A DNA stretch of 64,000 nucleotides from Tepidanaerobacter syntrophicus. GTDB lineage: Bacteria > Bacillota > Thermosediminibacteria > Thermosediminibacterales > Tepidanaerobacteraceae. Position 1 is the stretch's first letter; each line of letters opens with the position of its first letter. Both the position numbers and the translations under genes were made by a program. The stretch covers positions 186,001 to 250,000 of the forward strand of contig NZ_DF977001.1 of the NCBI RefSeq assembly GCF_001485475.2, written 5' to 3'. Positions 43,789 through 53,497 of the stretch are shown here, in pieces. The notes below the pieces were generated by a model that was not told the DNA's origin, made no database searches, and saw only the letters and a list, made by a program, of their open reading frames with translations.

Positions 43789-46761
43789 TTAGGGTTCAGC
43801 TAAATGTTCATTTGACTGCTCTAGTATTTCCTGTACAATTTTTGGCGAGATTTTTTTAGGTTGCAGACTAGGTCTTCCCAGGTAGTATCCTTGCAGATAA
43901 TCTGCTCCAAGTTGGATTAGTGTGTCCATTTCCTCTTTTGTCTCTATGCCTTCGGCAATTAATTTAACCTTCCGGCTTTTAGTATACTGCAAAATAGCCC
44001 TTACAAAGTTCTGTCGATTTATATCTTTGTCAATACCTCTAGTTACCGCCATGTTCAGTTTTACAAAGTCGGGGTAGAACGTCAAAAAAGCAATGCCAAT
44101 GTTGTATCCTGAGCCGAAATCGTCTAAAGCCAAGGAGCATCCCCATCTTTTTGCAAGACTTTGCTTCTTTATAAATACTCTTTCATCAGTCAGTTCATTT
44201 TCAGTTATCTCAATTACGATGCGGGACAAATCCCTCTTAAACTTATTTTCCAGTTCTGCTAAATCTTTATCCGATAAAATATAGTTTGGAATTGAGTTAA
44301 TAAATATCTTTGCATTTTCAAAATCTTTTTCATATTTTTTAAATGTCTCTAAAGTCTTAAACCAAGTGATGCGCTCCATATCATAAAGTCTTGATTGTGA
44401 GCCGGCAAGTGTTACAATGGCTCGAGAGGATATTAATACTGCAGATTTGGAACGTATTAGTGATTCATATGCAAATGTTTCTCCTGTTTTGGCAATTACA
44501 ATCGGTTGAAATACAAAGTCAAAAAGTTTTTCTTCAATAAGGTTGTTTATCTCCTTTTTGCCATTGAAAAATAGTATCTTTTTATTGTAAACAGGTTTCT
44601 CAAACTCACCAATGCTTCCTTTTTCTCCGTTTTTTGATTCATACATGGCAAAATCTGCATATTTCAGTAATTCATAATAACTCGTTGAATCATCCGGGTA
44701 CCATGCAATTCCCGCAGAAGCAGTAATATTCAGGTCTTTTCCGTCTGGAAGTTTTAAGATAGTATTACAGAGTTTGTTCTGCACCCTCTTGATTATTTCT
44801 TTTATTTGTTGCTTATCTTCATATCCATAAATAAAGGCATAAAATTCATCGCCCGACATTCTACCAACAATTCCGTTATAAATAGACAGTTCATTTAGAA
44901 CCGAAGCGGCTGTTTTGATATACTGATCTCCAAAATCATGGCCATAAGTATCATTTACGAATTTCAAGTTGTCTAAATCCCACATAACAAGAGCGGCTGT
45001 CTTAACATCTTTTTCTTTAAGAAGTTTTATTACCTTTGCCTGAAATGCACGGCGATTAAGAAGATGTGTGAGTAAATCTCGATCTCGTTCATATTCTATC
45101 TTCTTTTTTTCCATTATTTCCCGCGTCGCATCTTCTATAATTCCAAGTATCTTGCCATCGCTTTTTTGAACCTTTATGCGAAGCCATCTATTACCACAGC
45201 TGCCATTTTCGCAGCAATATACATCCTCTGAATCCGGTTCCGGACATCTTCTTATTTCATCGAGTAGTTTATAGAAATATTCGGCGCTTATATATCCGCT
45301 TTCGTTTTTTTCTCTTTTTGCCCCTGTAAGCTCAAAAAAAGCATCCGTACATAATACCTTATCATTTTTTAGATCATGCTCAAATGCGCATATAGGCACT
45401 TCCATCATGCCGACGATCTTTGAAAGCTCGGCCGCCGATTCAGCAACCTTTGTGCTAAGCGACTCTACTGACCGTGCCAACTCGTCTATTTCGGCTATAT
45501 TTGTTTTTGTTAAAGTTATAGGCATTTCGGGATCACTGCTCTTAACTTCTTTTACTAAATCTGTTATAGGCTTTATGAACCATATACCTATTAAAATAGA
45601 GACAATGAATCCTAAAACAAGGGAAAAAATAAGGGATATTGCTACATAAAACCTTATTCGTTCTGCGGGTTGAAAAAGATTTTTTTCTTCAACTATTCCC
45701 AGCAGCGCCCATTTATCCTCTTTAAATGGTGTATTATTGTCATATAAATCTAAATAATGTATACATCCATAAATTGTGTCTTTATTACTAATGCCCGTAT
45801 TTATGGTAGCTATGTTTTTATATTCTTCTTTTCTTGTTAAGCTTATATCGGTCCCGCTTTTGAAAATCTTATTAAAAGACGATCCGCTAAAGGTTACATT
45901 TTCAAATGTCTTACCATTATCTCGAGTAATGGCCAAAAGATATGTCCCTTGTTTATTTGCCGCCATTTCATCATAGTAAAGCATTTTTCGAATATAGTCA
46001 GAGTCAAGTTCGATGCCAATTACTCCATATACGCTTCCGTTTTTATTGATAAGCGGGATTGAATAAGAAATTACTTTCGTCCCATAATTATTGAGCGTAA
46101 AATGTGTCCAATATCCCAGTTCTGAAAAGTCCGCATAAGGATACATTAGAGCAGTCTCAAAAGGCTTGTAGTAAAAGAATGAGCTTTCATCTTTTTTATC
46201 GAAGATAAACTGCGGCTTCCATCCCATTCCTAAGGCAATCTTTGATTTTCTAGCTGCTGCCGACGGTCCTATTTCCATACTCAAGTCTGAGTTATCGCTG
46301 GGATTAAATAAGGGGTCTGAGTCTCTTATATAAATCCCCGGATAATTTTCTTTGTTTTCACCATCGAGCACTATGAAAGCACCGGTTACCGCACTTTGTC
46401 TAACCGTAAAGACGATTTCATCTACAACTCTTTCCAAGAATTCGGACATAAGTACTGAATCTTGTTTAAAAGCCGCATAATCTGTGCCTTTTTCTTTTAG
46501 AAATGAATTTATTTCATCTTGAATGTCTTGTTCGAATTTTGCAATGTTTGAACGCCTTTGAATCATTTCGTTTTGAACATGATTTTTTCTGTTTAAAACT
46601 TTTTCATCAAGCAGGTTAATAGAATTCCTATTAAGTTCGTCAATTGTGCCACCATACCGTATATTTGCAGAAAGTATCAAGGTATGTATCAATAAAACCA
46701 CGAGCATGGACAAAAGTAATCTCACTATTATGGAATTACGTTTAAGCCCCATTTTTCTCAT
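43789..46761 (-). CDS. Membrane sensor with GGDEF and EAL domains
   Basis: A 990-residue inner-membrane protein. It has a membrane helix at ~11-33, a large extracytoplasmic sensor of double-Cache type (~34-370), a second helix (~371-396), a HAMP-like linker, a PAS-like region (~450-545), a GGDEF domain (~550-720) and an EAL domain (~735-985). The diguanylate cyclase signature is RMSGDEF, Ser in place of the first Gly. The phosphodiesterase signature is ESL instead of EAL, but EITEN, LDDFGSGY and AEGIE are kept. Either activity may therefore be present. The gene lies 15 bases after a solute-binding lipoprotein gene, the likely ligand-presenting partner. Confidence 0.88.
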   Translation of the reverse strand: MRKMGLKRNSIIVRLLLSMLVVLLIHTLILSANIRYGGTIDELNRNSINLLDEKVLNRKNHVQNEMIQRRSNIAKFEQDIQDEINSFLKEKGTDYAAFKQDSVLMSEFLERVVDEIVFTVRQSAVTGAFIVLDGENKENYPGIYIRDSDPLFNPSDNSDLSMEIGPSAAARKSKIALGMGWKPQFIFDKKDESSFFYYKPFETALMYPYADFSELGYWTHFTLNNYGTKVISYSIPLINKNGSVYGVIGIELDSDYIRKMLYYDEMAANKQGTYLLAITRDNGKTFENVTFSGSSFNKIFKSGTDISLTRKEEYKNIATINTGISNKDTIYGCIHYLDLYDNNTPFKEDKWALLGIVEEKNLFQPAERIRFYVAISLIFSLVLGFIVSILIGIWFIKPITDLVKEVKSSDPEMPITLTKTNIAEIDELARSVESLSTKVAESAAELSKIVGMMEVPICAFEHDLKNDKVLCTDAFFELTGAKREKNESGYISAEYFYKLLDEIRRCPEPDSEDVYCCENGSCGNRWLRIKVQKSDGKILGIIEDATREIMEKKKIEYERDRDLLTHLLNRRAFQAKVIKLLKEKDVKTAALVMWDLDNLKFVNDTYGHDFGDQYIKTAASVLNELSIYNGIVGRMSGDEFYAFIYGYEDKQQIKEIIKRVQNKLCNTILKLPDGKDLNITASAGIAWYPDDSTSYYELLKYADFAMYESKNGEKGSIGEFEKPVYNKKILFFNGKKEINNLIEEKLFDFVFQPIVIAKTGETFAYESLIRSKSAVLISSRAIVTLAGSQSRLYDMERITWFKTLETFKKYEKDFENAKIFINSIPNYILSDKDLAELENKFKRDLSRIVIEITENELTDERVFIKKQSLAKRWGCSLALDDFGSGYNIGIAFLTFYPDFVKLNMAVTRGIDKDINRQNFVRAILQYTKSRKVKLIAEGIETKEEMDTLIQLGADYLQGYYLGRPSLQPKKISPKIVQEILEQSNEHLAEP

Positions 46762-46776
46762 ATGCGAAGATCACCC

Positions 46777-48228
46777 TTACTTTTTTATCGCATCTTCTAA
46801 TTCTATTTTTAAGCCCCTTAGCCACTCATTAAAGTTTTTATCTGTTGCAAATTGCTTTACTGCTGTTTCTCTACTTCTACCCTCCTCTATTAGCTGAACA
46901 ACTTTTTCTCTATCTATTTTCGACTTGTCCAGCAAAGATTTTTCTAGCACCTTCCTTGCGTCTGTTCCGTTCTCAAAAGGTTTAGTAGTATATAGTTCAT
47001 AGGTCTGTATTTGACTAATTATTGTAGGAAGAGCTGCTTTTAACTTATTCGAAGCCTTATTGTCTTTGTCAGCACTTAAAAATTCTTCCATTGTTTTTCT
47101 TTCAATAGATTCCTTTTTTACAGGTATATAGCCGGATTGTATGCTAAATCTGATATTATTATCTTTTTTTGTAAACCATTTTAAAAACTCCACCGAAGCA
47201 GATTCTTTAATCTCATTTGATTTTGTAACAACTATTCCTGCTCCTTGCTGAACTGCACAAGGATATGTATCCTTAAAATTAGGGAGTGGTAGAGTCAAAG
47301 ATTCGATAGGGTATTCGGTGCTGTCATTGATAACCACTGTATCAGGAAAATATGTTATTCCCGAAGTAGAGCATACAAGTGCAATTATTTCTCCGGTTTT
47401 AGCATCATCAGATCGAAACTTGCCTACGGCCTTATAATATCCGTTGATGTAAGGAATATAAAAATTATCCCACAATTTTCTCATAACTGCATCATTAATG
47501 GTCAAATAGGCCTGGCCATTTTTTACATTAAATATCTCGCTCCCTAATTGTTTGGAACCCACAAGCATATAATTTGCCATTGCATCTCGACCAAAAAACG
47601 CTTTACCATCATTAGGAGTTAAGGTTAATGAATCAGTCCACTCATAGTATCTTTTTGCTGTTTCTGCCACTCCTTCCCAAGTTTTAAGGTTATCTAAACT
47701 TGCACCAGTGCCCAAGGCAAATTTATCCCAATCAGTTTTATTTAGCATCATAATTTCAGTAGCCTTTGCAGTAGGAAAAATTTTAATTTCATTTTTGCCG
47801 TTAAAATTTCCTTCAGAAATAAAAGAATCTATATACTCTTTTATTTCTTGCTCTGTTAAATAATCTCCTATATCAGTTGCGAAACCTAGCTTATCAATTT
47901 GATAGGCATTGTCTGCATACGCTGTAAACATATCCGGCATAGGTTCTGCTCCGATTTTTCCGTTGATGGATTCAATTACCTTTCTTTCCAAATCATCAAT
48001 ATTGCCTTGGCTAAATGCTTCTACGGCTATTCCCTTTTTAAGTCCTTCAGTTTCATTAAATTCAGTTACCAGCTCATCAAATGCTAATTTTTGAACTCCG
48101 TTGTAATAGTGCCATACAGTAAGCAGCACAGGACGGCCAGGGCTTGTCCTGCTATTTTTATCCGGAGAACATCCCAATAAAAAAATTGATAATGAAAAAC
48201 AAACAAAAATAACTAAAAACCTTTTCAT
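46777..48228 (-). CDS. Extracellular solute-binding lipoprotein (family 1)
   Basis: A 483-residue protein with a lipoprotein signal peptide: a positive start, a hydrophobic stretch and lipobox LLGC with the acylated Cys at residue 20. The mature part is an ABC-type family 1 binding protein (LTVWHYYNGVQKLAFDELV, PMPDMFTAYADNAYQIDKLG in pieces, QQGAGIVVTKS, FLKWFTKKDNNIRFS). Sugars or related oligomers are the usual ligands. No permease or ATPase genes are near; the next gene is a Cache/GGDEF/EAL sensor, so a sensory rather than transport role is likely. Confidence 0.85.
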   Translation of the reverse strand: MKRFLVIFVCFSLSIFLLGCSPDKNSRTSPGRPVLLTVWHYYNGVQKLAFDELVTEFNETEGLKKGIAVEAFSQGNIDDLERKVIESINGKIGAEPMPDMFTAYADNAYQIDKLGFATDIGDYLTEQEIKEYIDSFISEGNFNGKNEIKIFPTAKATEIMMLNKTDWDKFALGTGASLDNLKTWEGVAETAKRYYEWTDSLTLTPNDGKAFFGRDAMANYMLVGSKQLGSEIFNVKNGQAYLTINDAVMRKLWDNFYIPYINGYYKAVGKFRSDDAKTGEIIALVCSTSGITYFPDTVVINDSTEYPIESLTLPLPNFKDTYPCAVQQGAGIVVTKSNEIKESASVEFLKWFTKKDNNIRFSIQSGYIPVKKESIERKTMEEFLSADKDNKASNKLKAALPTIISQIQTYELYTTKPFENGTDARKVLEKSLLDKSKIDREKVVQLIEEGRSRETAVKQFATDKNFNEWLRGLKIELEDAIKK

Positions 48229-48321
48229 GCTCCGATGCAGCCCTCCCTAAATCTTAACTTTTGATTATACTCAGAATTTATTATCAATAATTGTATCAAA
48301 AGATTTCAAAGATGTATATAC

Positions 48322-48352
48322 AAAAATAGGGCGGCATCTTCCAACCCGCCTA
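48322..48352 (-). terminator. Terminator of the phosphoribosyltransferase gene
   Basis: An 8-bp stem with one bulged G (CCGCCTAT/ATAGGGCGG on the plus strand) is followed on the minus strand by TATTTTTG. It lies between the phosphoribosyltransferase stop and the lipoprotein gene's upstream region. Confidence 0.65.
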
Positions 48353-48366
48353 TAATTTTGGCGAAG

Positions 48367-49020
48367 TTAAGTGTCTTGAGGAGATGGCGATATATACTTA
48401 CTTAGAATTTCCATGACTTCTTCGTCTGATACCTGAGCAAAGTTTTCGTAAAATTGGCCTACTGCATAAAAAGGTTCTTCTGATATGATACATACAACTT
48501 CATCTGCAAGCTTTTTGAGCTGTAAAAGAGTATCGGGAGCTATGACAGGAACGGTTAGTAATATCTTTTTGGGGTTTAATCCCTTAAGAAAATTTATAGC
48601 TGCAATTACCGTATAGCCTGTGGCTATACCATCATCTACCAGCAAGACCTTTTTGTCTGTTAAATCATCGTATGTGTCTTTGCCTCTGTACTTTTTTAAC
48701 CTTTCCCTTATCTCTTGAAGCTTAATACGTGATTCCTGCTCTATATAATCTTTACCCACGCGCAGCATATTTATTGCATATTGGTTTAGAGCCACTTCAC
48801 CTAAAGGGTCTACCGCCCCAATAGCTAGTTCCTCATTAAATGGAGCACCCAATTTTCTTGTAACTACTACATCCATGGGAAGATTCAATTTGCTGCATAT
48901 TTCATCAGCCACTACAACGCCGCCTCTAGGAATTGCAAATACAATCACATCAGGGTCATTCTTATATGCTTTTAGTTTTTCCGCCAACTGCCTTCCTGCA
49001 TCGGTGCGATCTTTAAACAT
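48367..49020 (-). CDS. Phosphoribosyltransferase family protein
   Basis: A 217-residue type I phosphoribosyltransferase fold. The start FKDRTDAGRQLAEKL and FAIPRGGVVVADEI are typical of a bacterial PRTase-like group, and the PRPP-binding loop is VLLVDDGIATGYT (about residue 125). The hood region is unlike HPRT or APRT, so the base acceptor is unknown; proteins of this type often occur with hydrolases or stress genes. Monocistronic, with a terminator on each side. Confidence 0.82.
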   Translation of the reverse strand: MFKDRTDAGRQLAEKLKAYKNDPDVIVFAIPRGGVVVADEICSKLNLPMDVVVTRKLGAPFNEELAIGAVDPLGEVALNQYAINMLRVGKDYIEQESRIKLQEIRERLKKYRGKDTYDDLTDKKVLLVDDGIATGYTVIAAINFLKGLNPKKILLTVPVIAPDTLLQLKKLADEVVCIISEEPFYAVGQFYENFAQVSDEEVMEILSKYISPSPQDT

Positions 49021-49062
49021 GCTATAGCCTCCATCTTAAAGAGATTAGTCTTAATCTACTTT

Positions 49063-49101
49063 AAAAAAATCCAAGATCTATTGCAAGTTCAGATCTTGGA
49101 T
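49063..49101 (-). terminator. Terminator of the AroM-to-DUF917 operon
   Basis: On the minus strand ATCCAAGATCT pairs exactly with AGATCTTGGAT over an 11-base loop and is followed by TTTTTT. Confidence 0.9.
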
Positions 49102-49126
49102 GTCCATAAGTTCAATTAAGGATATT

Positions 49127-49792
49127 TTACACAAGTTCGCTTATTATTTTTGCCGATATCGAGCGCGCCAAGACTACCGGTATTTTTGTTTTGTCATGCA
49201 CCATCTCTTTCATCTTCATTGTATAACCAATACAATCCATTACTATTATATCAACTTTTGATCGGGCAAACTTGTCTGCCGCCACTTTAATTTCATCAAT
49301 ATCACCATATGGAGAGCAGGCTTCTACCACTACTTTTTCTGCCGCTTTTTGCCACCTCTCGTAAGCTGACGGCACCTGATCTTGGCTTGGTATGGCAACT
49401 CCCAATGTCCTATCTTGCGCTATAGCTTTTATAGTATAATACAACAGTTTTTGTGGTCTAATTAATAACGCTTCTGTGTCCAAATCGGGAAATTCACCGG
49501 TACACGCTAAAAATATTACATTGATATTGCTTTTTTCCAACTCTTTTATTCGTTCTTTTAGCAGTGGAAATACTTTTTCTCCTGCAATTTTTACCTCGGT
49601 GCCATCTGCCATTCGAGTTACTAAAACTTCCTCTGTCTGCTTCGGATATAGTTCTTTAACTTCTTCCCTCGACAAGCCATCCAGCGCGCCTTTTTCTTCT
49701 ATGTGCACATCTTCTCCTAAAATCATTTTAAGCTCAGGGGTAAGATCGGTTCTCGGCGCTTGCCCTATCGTCACAAGACCTATTTTTTTCAC
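49127..49792 (-). CDS. AroM family protein
   Basis: A 221-residue protein matching AroM: KKIGLVTIGQAPRTDLTPE at the start, EEKGALDGLSREEV, VIFLACTGEFP, LGVAIPSQDQV and DIIVMDCIGYTMKMK. The two conserved cysteines (in ACTGEF and DCIGY) recall the Asp/Glu racemase fold, and a racemase-like gene is in the same operon. Function unknown despite the name, which comes from its position in the E. coli aro regulon. GTG start; last gene of the operon. Confidence 0.85.
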   Translation of the reverse strand: MKKIGLVTIGQAPRTDLTPELKMILGEDVHIEEKGALDGLSREEVKELYPKQTEEVLVTRMADGTEVKIAGEKVFPLLKERIKELEKSNINVIFLACTGEFPDLDTEALLIRPQKLLYYTIKAIAQDRTLGVAIPSQDQVPSAYERWQKAAEKVVVEACSPYGDIDEIKVAADKFARSKVDIIVMDCIGYTMKMKEMVHDKTKIPVVLARSISAKIISELV

Positions 49793-49809
49793 GCTATCAT
49801 CCCCGCCTT

Positions 49810-50760
49810 TTATTCTAATATCAGTTTGCCATTATCCATAATTAATTTTCCGTCTACATGCACGGTAGGATTTAAGACAACCGCGTCCAGGTGAACTCCT
49901 GCGCTTACTGTGCCGCCGAATGTATTATTACTGCCAAAGGCCACATGAATAGTTCCCAGTATTTTTTCATCTTCTAAAATATTTCCGGTAAGACGCGCAT
50001 TAGGATTTGTACCTATACCAAATTCAGCAAGATTTCTTGCTTCTTTAGAGTCTCCTAAAATCTTAAGCCATTTTTCGGCCTCTTTTCCTTCAGCGCTTAT
50101 TAAAAGCCCATTTTTTACGGTAAGCAGGATCGGTTCATCCAGTTTTCCTATTCCGACTATACTGCCATCTACTAAAATTTGACCGGAAGACTTACCTTCA
50201 ACAGGAGCAATATAGGCTTCGCCGGACGGAAGATTGCCTGATTCACCTTTTTTAGTATATCTTCCCGGACTTTCTATACCTTTTCTCCCTGTTATATCGA
50301 TTTCTAGCTTATAGCCTTGTTTTTCTACTATCGCACTACTGCCCCGGGTTAGAATATCTGCAACTTTTTTAGTAAGTTTCTCCACTTCTACATAATCTGC
50401 GGTTATAGCGCCTTCTCTGAACATTTCTTCTGTTATTCCCGGCATGGTTGCAATTCTTGCGCCACTTTCCGCCGCAGCTTTTTTAGCATTTGTGTGTGTC
50501 ACTGAATGCTCTGTTATACACACAACCACATCTGCGTTTTTCATGGCTTCTGCCGCAGCTTTTGGGGGTTCTTGTCCGGATTTTTCCATTGTAGGTATTT
50601 TTACAAGTATCGGAGTTGCTCCCAGAACTTTTCCTGCTTTGTACATATTTTGCGCTAATTCTTCTTTTATATCATCCGTAAGCACTAAAAGTTGTTCGCC
50701 TGGCTTTAATGCAAGACAATCCCTTAGCAGGTTTTTTGATATTTCTACAAGATCAGCCAT
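49810..50760 (-). CDS. M29-type aminopeptidase family protein
   Basis: A 316-residue protein resembling the thermophilic M29 leucyl aminopeptidase group. Supporting segments are LKPGEQLLVLTDD, VCITEHSVTHTNAKK, ITGRKGIESPG, and the C-terminal metal-site region EFGIGTNPNARLTGNILEDE and HVAFGSNNTFGG. It is shorter than classic AmpS/AmpT (about 410 residues), so the N-terminal part is reduced. It is one base from the DUF1177 gene. Peptide or amide hydrolysis is likely, but the substrate is unknown. Confidence 0.78.
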   Translation of the reverse strand: MADLVEISKNLLRDCLALKPGEQLLVLTDDIKEELAQNMYKAGKVLGATPILVKIPTMEKSGQEPPKAAAEAMKNADVVVCITEHSVTHTNAKKAAAESGARIATMPGITEEMFREGAITADYVEVEKLTKKVADILTRGSSAIVEKQGYKLEIDITGRKGIESPGRYTKKGESGNLPSGEAYIAPVEGKSSGQILVDGSIVGIGKLDEPILLTVKNGLLISAEGKEAEKWLKILGDSKEARNLAEFGIGTNPNARLTGNILEDEKILGTIHVAFGSNNTFGGTVSAGVHLDAVVLNPTVHVDGKLIMDNGKLILE

Positions 50761-50761
50761 C

Positions 50762-51697
50762 TCAATTCCTTCTTCCTAATGTCTTGAGGTGCTCCATTGA
50801 ACCATATAATTTGATTATACGTTCCCATTCCTGTTCATCATAAAATTTACACTGATTTCTTCCAAAGCTTTTGGCAACTTCTAAAGCAAATCTTGAGGTA
50901 ACCTCTATATCTATTTCATGGGATGCTCCCGTAGCACAACCCGGCACTGCTGTTTCTGTTGTAATGGCAACACCAACTACAGGACTTGAAGTGGCAGTAC
51001 AAGGCTGCATTAAGCTATTTATATGATATAAGTCATTTCCATATGGCGTTATATCTTGCGTAGTTATTGCAAGAACTTGTGCAGGCTTTCCTGTAGCAAT
51101 CTCCATTATGCTTACTAAATCGTCGCTTATTCTTAGTATATAACCGTCCTTTACAGTAGGCGTTATGGCAAAGCCTCTGTGATTGAAAACTCTATTTCCT
51201 TTTGTAGTATCTATTGTCAGGATTGCATCCATTGAAGGATCAACTTCCATTTTATTCATTGTCTGCATATCTACCGGAGAACCCATAAAAGGAACAGGGT
51301 CATGAGGTTCCGTAGGGGCATTTGGACAAATATGTGTTGAAATTATAACATCGCCATCAAGTATATCGCCTTTTTGCTTCATATCGCCAAGCTTTAATGC
51401 ACAGGAAAGAGCTGCGCATGCTCCGTCACCATCAGATACATAGCCGATTCTTTCGGGTCTTGCTCCAATTCCGCCTAATCTGCCTATAATGCCAAGGGTG
51501 GGGCAATCCCCTCCTTTTATTTTTCCATTTTTACCCGGGATTACGATTTTTATAAAATCTGTTTTTCCGGTTTTTCCTTTTATTTCTTTAATTGAAATAT
51601 CTTCCAATCCTCTTTTTGTAAGAAAGTCCTTTACTTTTTCTCCATTTACTGCGGAATCATCCAAGAGTTCTATCATTTCTATTACTTGTTTTAACAT
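50762..51697 (-). CDS. DUF1177 family protein
   Basis: A 311-residue protein that matches DUF1177: the start MIELLDDSAVNGEKVKDFL, CPTLGIIGRLGGIGARPERIG, DVIISTHICPNAPTEPHDPVP in part, and TTETAVPGCATGASHEIDIE. The family is uncharacterised and recurs with DUF917, AroM, M29 peptidase and racemase genes. His and Asp residues in STHICPNAP and HEIDIE could bind metal. ATG with GAGGTGA. Confidence 0.85.
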   Translation of the reverse strand: MLKQVIEMIELLDDSAVNGEKVKDFLTKRGLEDISIKEIKGKTGKTDFIKIVIPGKNGKIKGGDCPTLGIIGRLGGIGARPERIGYVSDGDGACAALSCALKLGDMKQKGDILDGDVIISTHICPNAPTEPHDPVPFMGSPVDMQTMNKMEVDPSMDAILTIDTTKGNRVFNHRGFAITPTVKDGYILRISDDLVSIMEIATGKPAQVLAITTQDITPYGNDLYHINSLMQPCTATSSPVVGVAITTETAVPGCATGASHEIDIEVTSRFALEVAKSFGRNQCKFYDEQEWERIIKLYGSMEHLKTLGRRN

Positions 51698-51722
51698 TGC
51701 TTATCACCTCAATAATTTTATT

Positions 51723-52367
51723 TTATAAAGTCAGATATTCTAATATTAAGCCTGCGGCTTTTACAGCATCAACCACTTTTATACCAACTTGTTCCTCTAT
51801 GTCTTTTCTAATATCTATAGTCGTCATTCCTGTGCATCCTAATGCAATAACATCACATCCAGAATCTTTTAAGTCTTTTGCGGCAATTAATGCATTCTTT
51901 TTTCCTTGAGCTGTATTCAAATCTAATGTTGTGTCCACTTCTTTGGGTTTCACTGATTTAACAAGCCTTTTGCCTAAAATTTCTACCATTGCCGCAGGTG
52001 CTGTTTCAGTAATTCCCAATACACCTATCTTATTGCCCAAGCTTAAAGCTACTGATGCGCAAGAAGAACCTGCTCCAATTACCGGTATCCTCAAGATTTT
52101 TCTTGCTTCTATAACCCCGGGATCTGCTGCACAGCTTATGAATACTGCATCCTTACCCTTTTCTTCAAATTCTTTAGCAAGGCTTAGTATTTTAGGCAGT
52201 GCAAGTTTTTCAGTTTCATCATCGTGTATTCCTTCCGGTTGATCCGGAATACATCTTGATTCGATTTCTAAATTTGGAAAAAGTCCTTGCAATATCTTGC
52301 CGTGCTTGTCTAAAAAATCTCTATCTTCGGTTGTGAGAACTCTTATTAACCCTACTTTAAGATTCAA
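51723..52367 (-). CDS. Asp/Glu/hydantoin racemase family protein
   Basis: About 214 residues of the Asp/Glu racemase fold. The two catalytic-type cysteines are in FISCAADPG (about residue 80) and ALGCTGMTT (about 180), and IPVIGAGSSCASVAL and IGVLGITETAPAAM lie between. It may racemise an amino acid or hydantoin, or belong to the decarboxylase branch; this cannot be settled by eye. The frame opens at a GTG, but the TTG three codons later (52367) is correctly spaced from AGGTG. Confidence 0.85.
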   Translation of the reverse strand: MNLKVGLIRVLTTEDRDFLDKHGKILQGLFPNLEIESRCIPDQPEGIHDDETEKLALPKILSLAKEFEEKGKDAVFISCAADPGVIEARKILRIPVIGAGSSCASVALSLGNKIGVLGITETAPAAMVEILGKRLVKSVKPKEVDTTLDLNTAQGKKNALIAAKDLKDSGCDVIALGCTGMTTIDIRKDIEEQVGIKVVDAVKAAGLILEYLTL

Positions 52368-52384
52368 TTTATTCACCTGCCTAT

Positions 52385-53449
52385 TTAACAGATTATCTTA
52401 CCCACAATCTTGCCGCAATCAGCTAAAAGCTTCGGATCTTTCATTCCTGCGCCAAGTTTTAGATTTTTTCTATCTGTTTTAATGAGAGCTATTTTTTTAT
52501 CTTCTCTGATTTCAGCTGATGTTAAAGGCATTCCGGTCTCTGCATCGATTGTCATAATTAAGTCCGGAAAAGTTGCTATACGCTCTTTACCTTTTTCTAA
52601 TGTCATATACTCATTCCAAAAAGTTACTTCTATATCTTCGTCCATTTCAAATTTTCCTACGTCAAAACCGCCTTCCATGCTTAATTTAATGCTTTTTATA
52701 GTGCCGACTGACACTACATCTGCTTTGAGAAAGTCGCAAATATTCTCGATCACTTTTGAAGGACCGCTTTTTTTGCCTTCAAGCATTCTGTTTCCAAGCT
52801 CTATAGCTTGTTTTACTGCACCTAATGCCGCATTCTCTTTTGCATATTTGCAAGTTACAGGATTTCTGACCACGGTAACAAGACCTCCTGCCTGCACCGC
52901 TGCCTGTCTTATTAAAGCTGAGGCTTTTTGCACCGTTCCCATTGCAATTACTTCTATATAGGAAGATTTTTCTTTTCTTCCTCCAACTGCTACTTGATAA
53001 GACTTATAGTTCGGATCCTTATGTAACCCCATAGCTCCCATGACTCCCGTGGGATGCGCCCTTCCATTACACGGTGCATCGACAGTTGGCACTTGCAGCA
53101 TTGCAGCTTGAAGCCACCCATTTACCGTTGCAAGACCACCCATTTCATTAGTAATAACTCCGTCCGGTTCTATACCGCTTACTTTTTTCATAAGTTCTAC
53201 GGCTTGCAAATAATGAATCGGTTCTGCATAAGCATCTTTAGCAGAAGGTGCGCCTACCGCAGATACGTTTATTAAGATATTATCATCGTTCATATCTTCT
53301 ATGTCTACAAGCTCTACCGAAGATAAACTCAATGCGATATTTGCAATTTGCCTGCCTTCTTCCATCGAGCCACCACCGCCGCCTCCCAGGACACATCCGC
53401 CTAAGACAGCAGCGTCTACCAAGTCTTTGGTAAGTTTTAGCCTTGACAT
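52385..53449 (-). CDS. DUF917 family protein
   Basis: 354 residues from the ATG at 53449, which follows GGAGG at good spacing. It matches DUF917: LGGCVLGGGGGGSMEEGRQI near the N-terminus, EPDGVITNEMGGLATVNGW in part, VDAPCNGRAHPTGVMG in the middle, and PDLIMTIDAETGMPLT at the end. The family is related to hydantoinase/oxoprolinase-type proteins and is uncharacterised. First surviving gene of the operon; the remnant of an OPT transporter lies 48 bases upstream. Confidence 0.87.
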   Translation of the reverse strand: MSRLKLTKDLVDAAVLGGCVLGGGGGGSMEEGRQIANIALSLSSVELVDIEDMNDDNILINVSAVGAPSAKDAYAEPIHYLQAVELMKKVSGIEPDGVITNEMGGLATVNGWLQAAMLQVPTVDAPCNGRAHPTGVMGAMGLHKDPNYKSYQVAVGGRKEKSSYIEVIAMGTVQKASALIRQAAVQAGGLVTVVRNPVTCKYAKENAALGAVKQAIELGNRMLEGKKSGPSKVIENICDFLKADVVSVGTIKSIKLSMEGGFDVGKFEMDEDIEVTFWNEYMTLEKGKERIATFPDLIMTIDAETGMPLTSAEIREDKKIALIKTDRKNLKLGAGMKDPKLLADCGKIVGKIIC

Positions 53450-53497
53450 AATAAAAACCTCCAACATTAAACTCTTTTTTGTTAAATAACTTCAATT

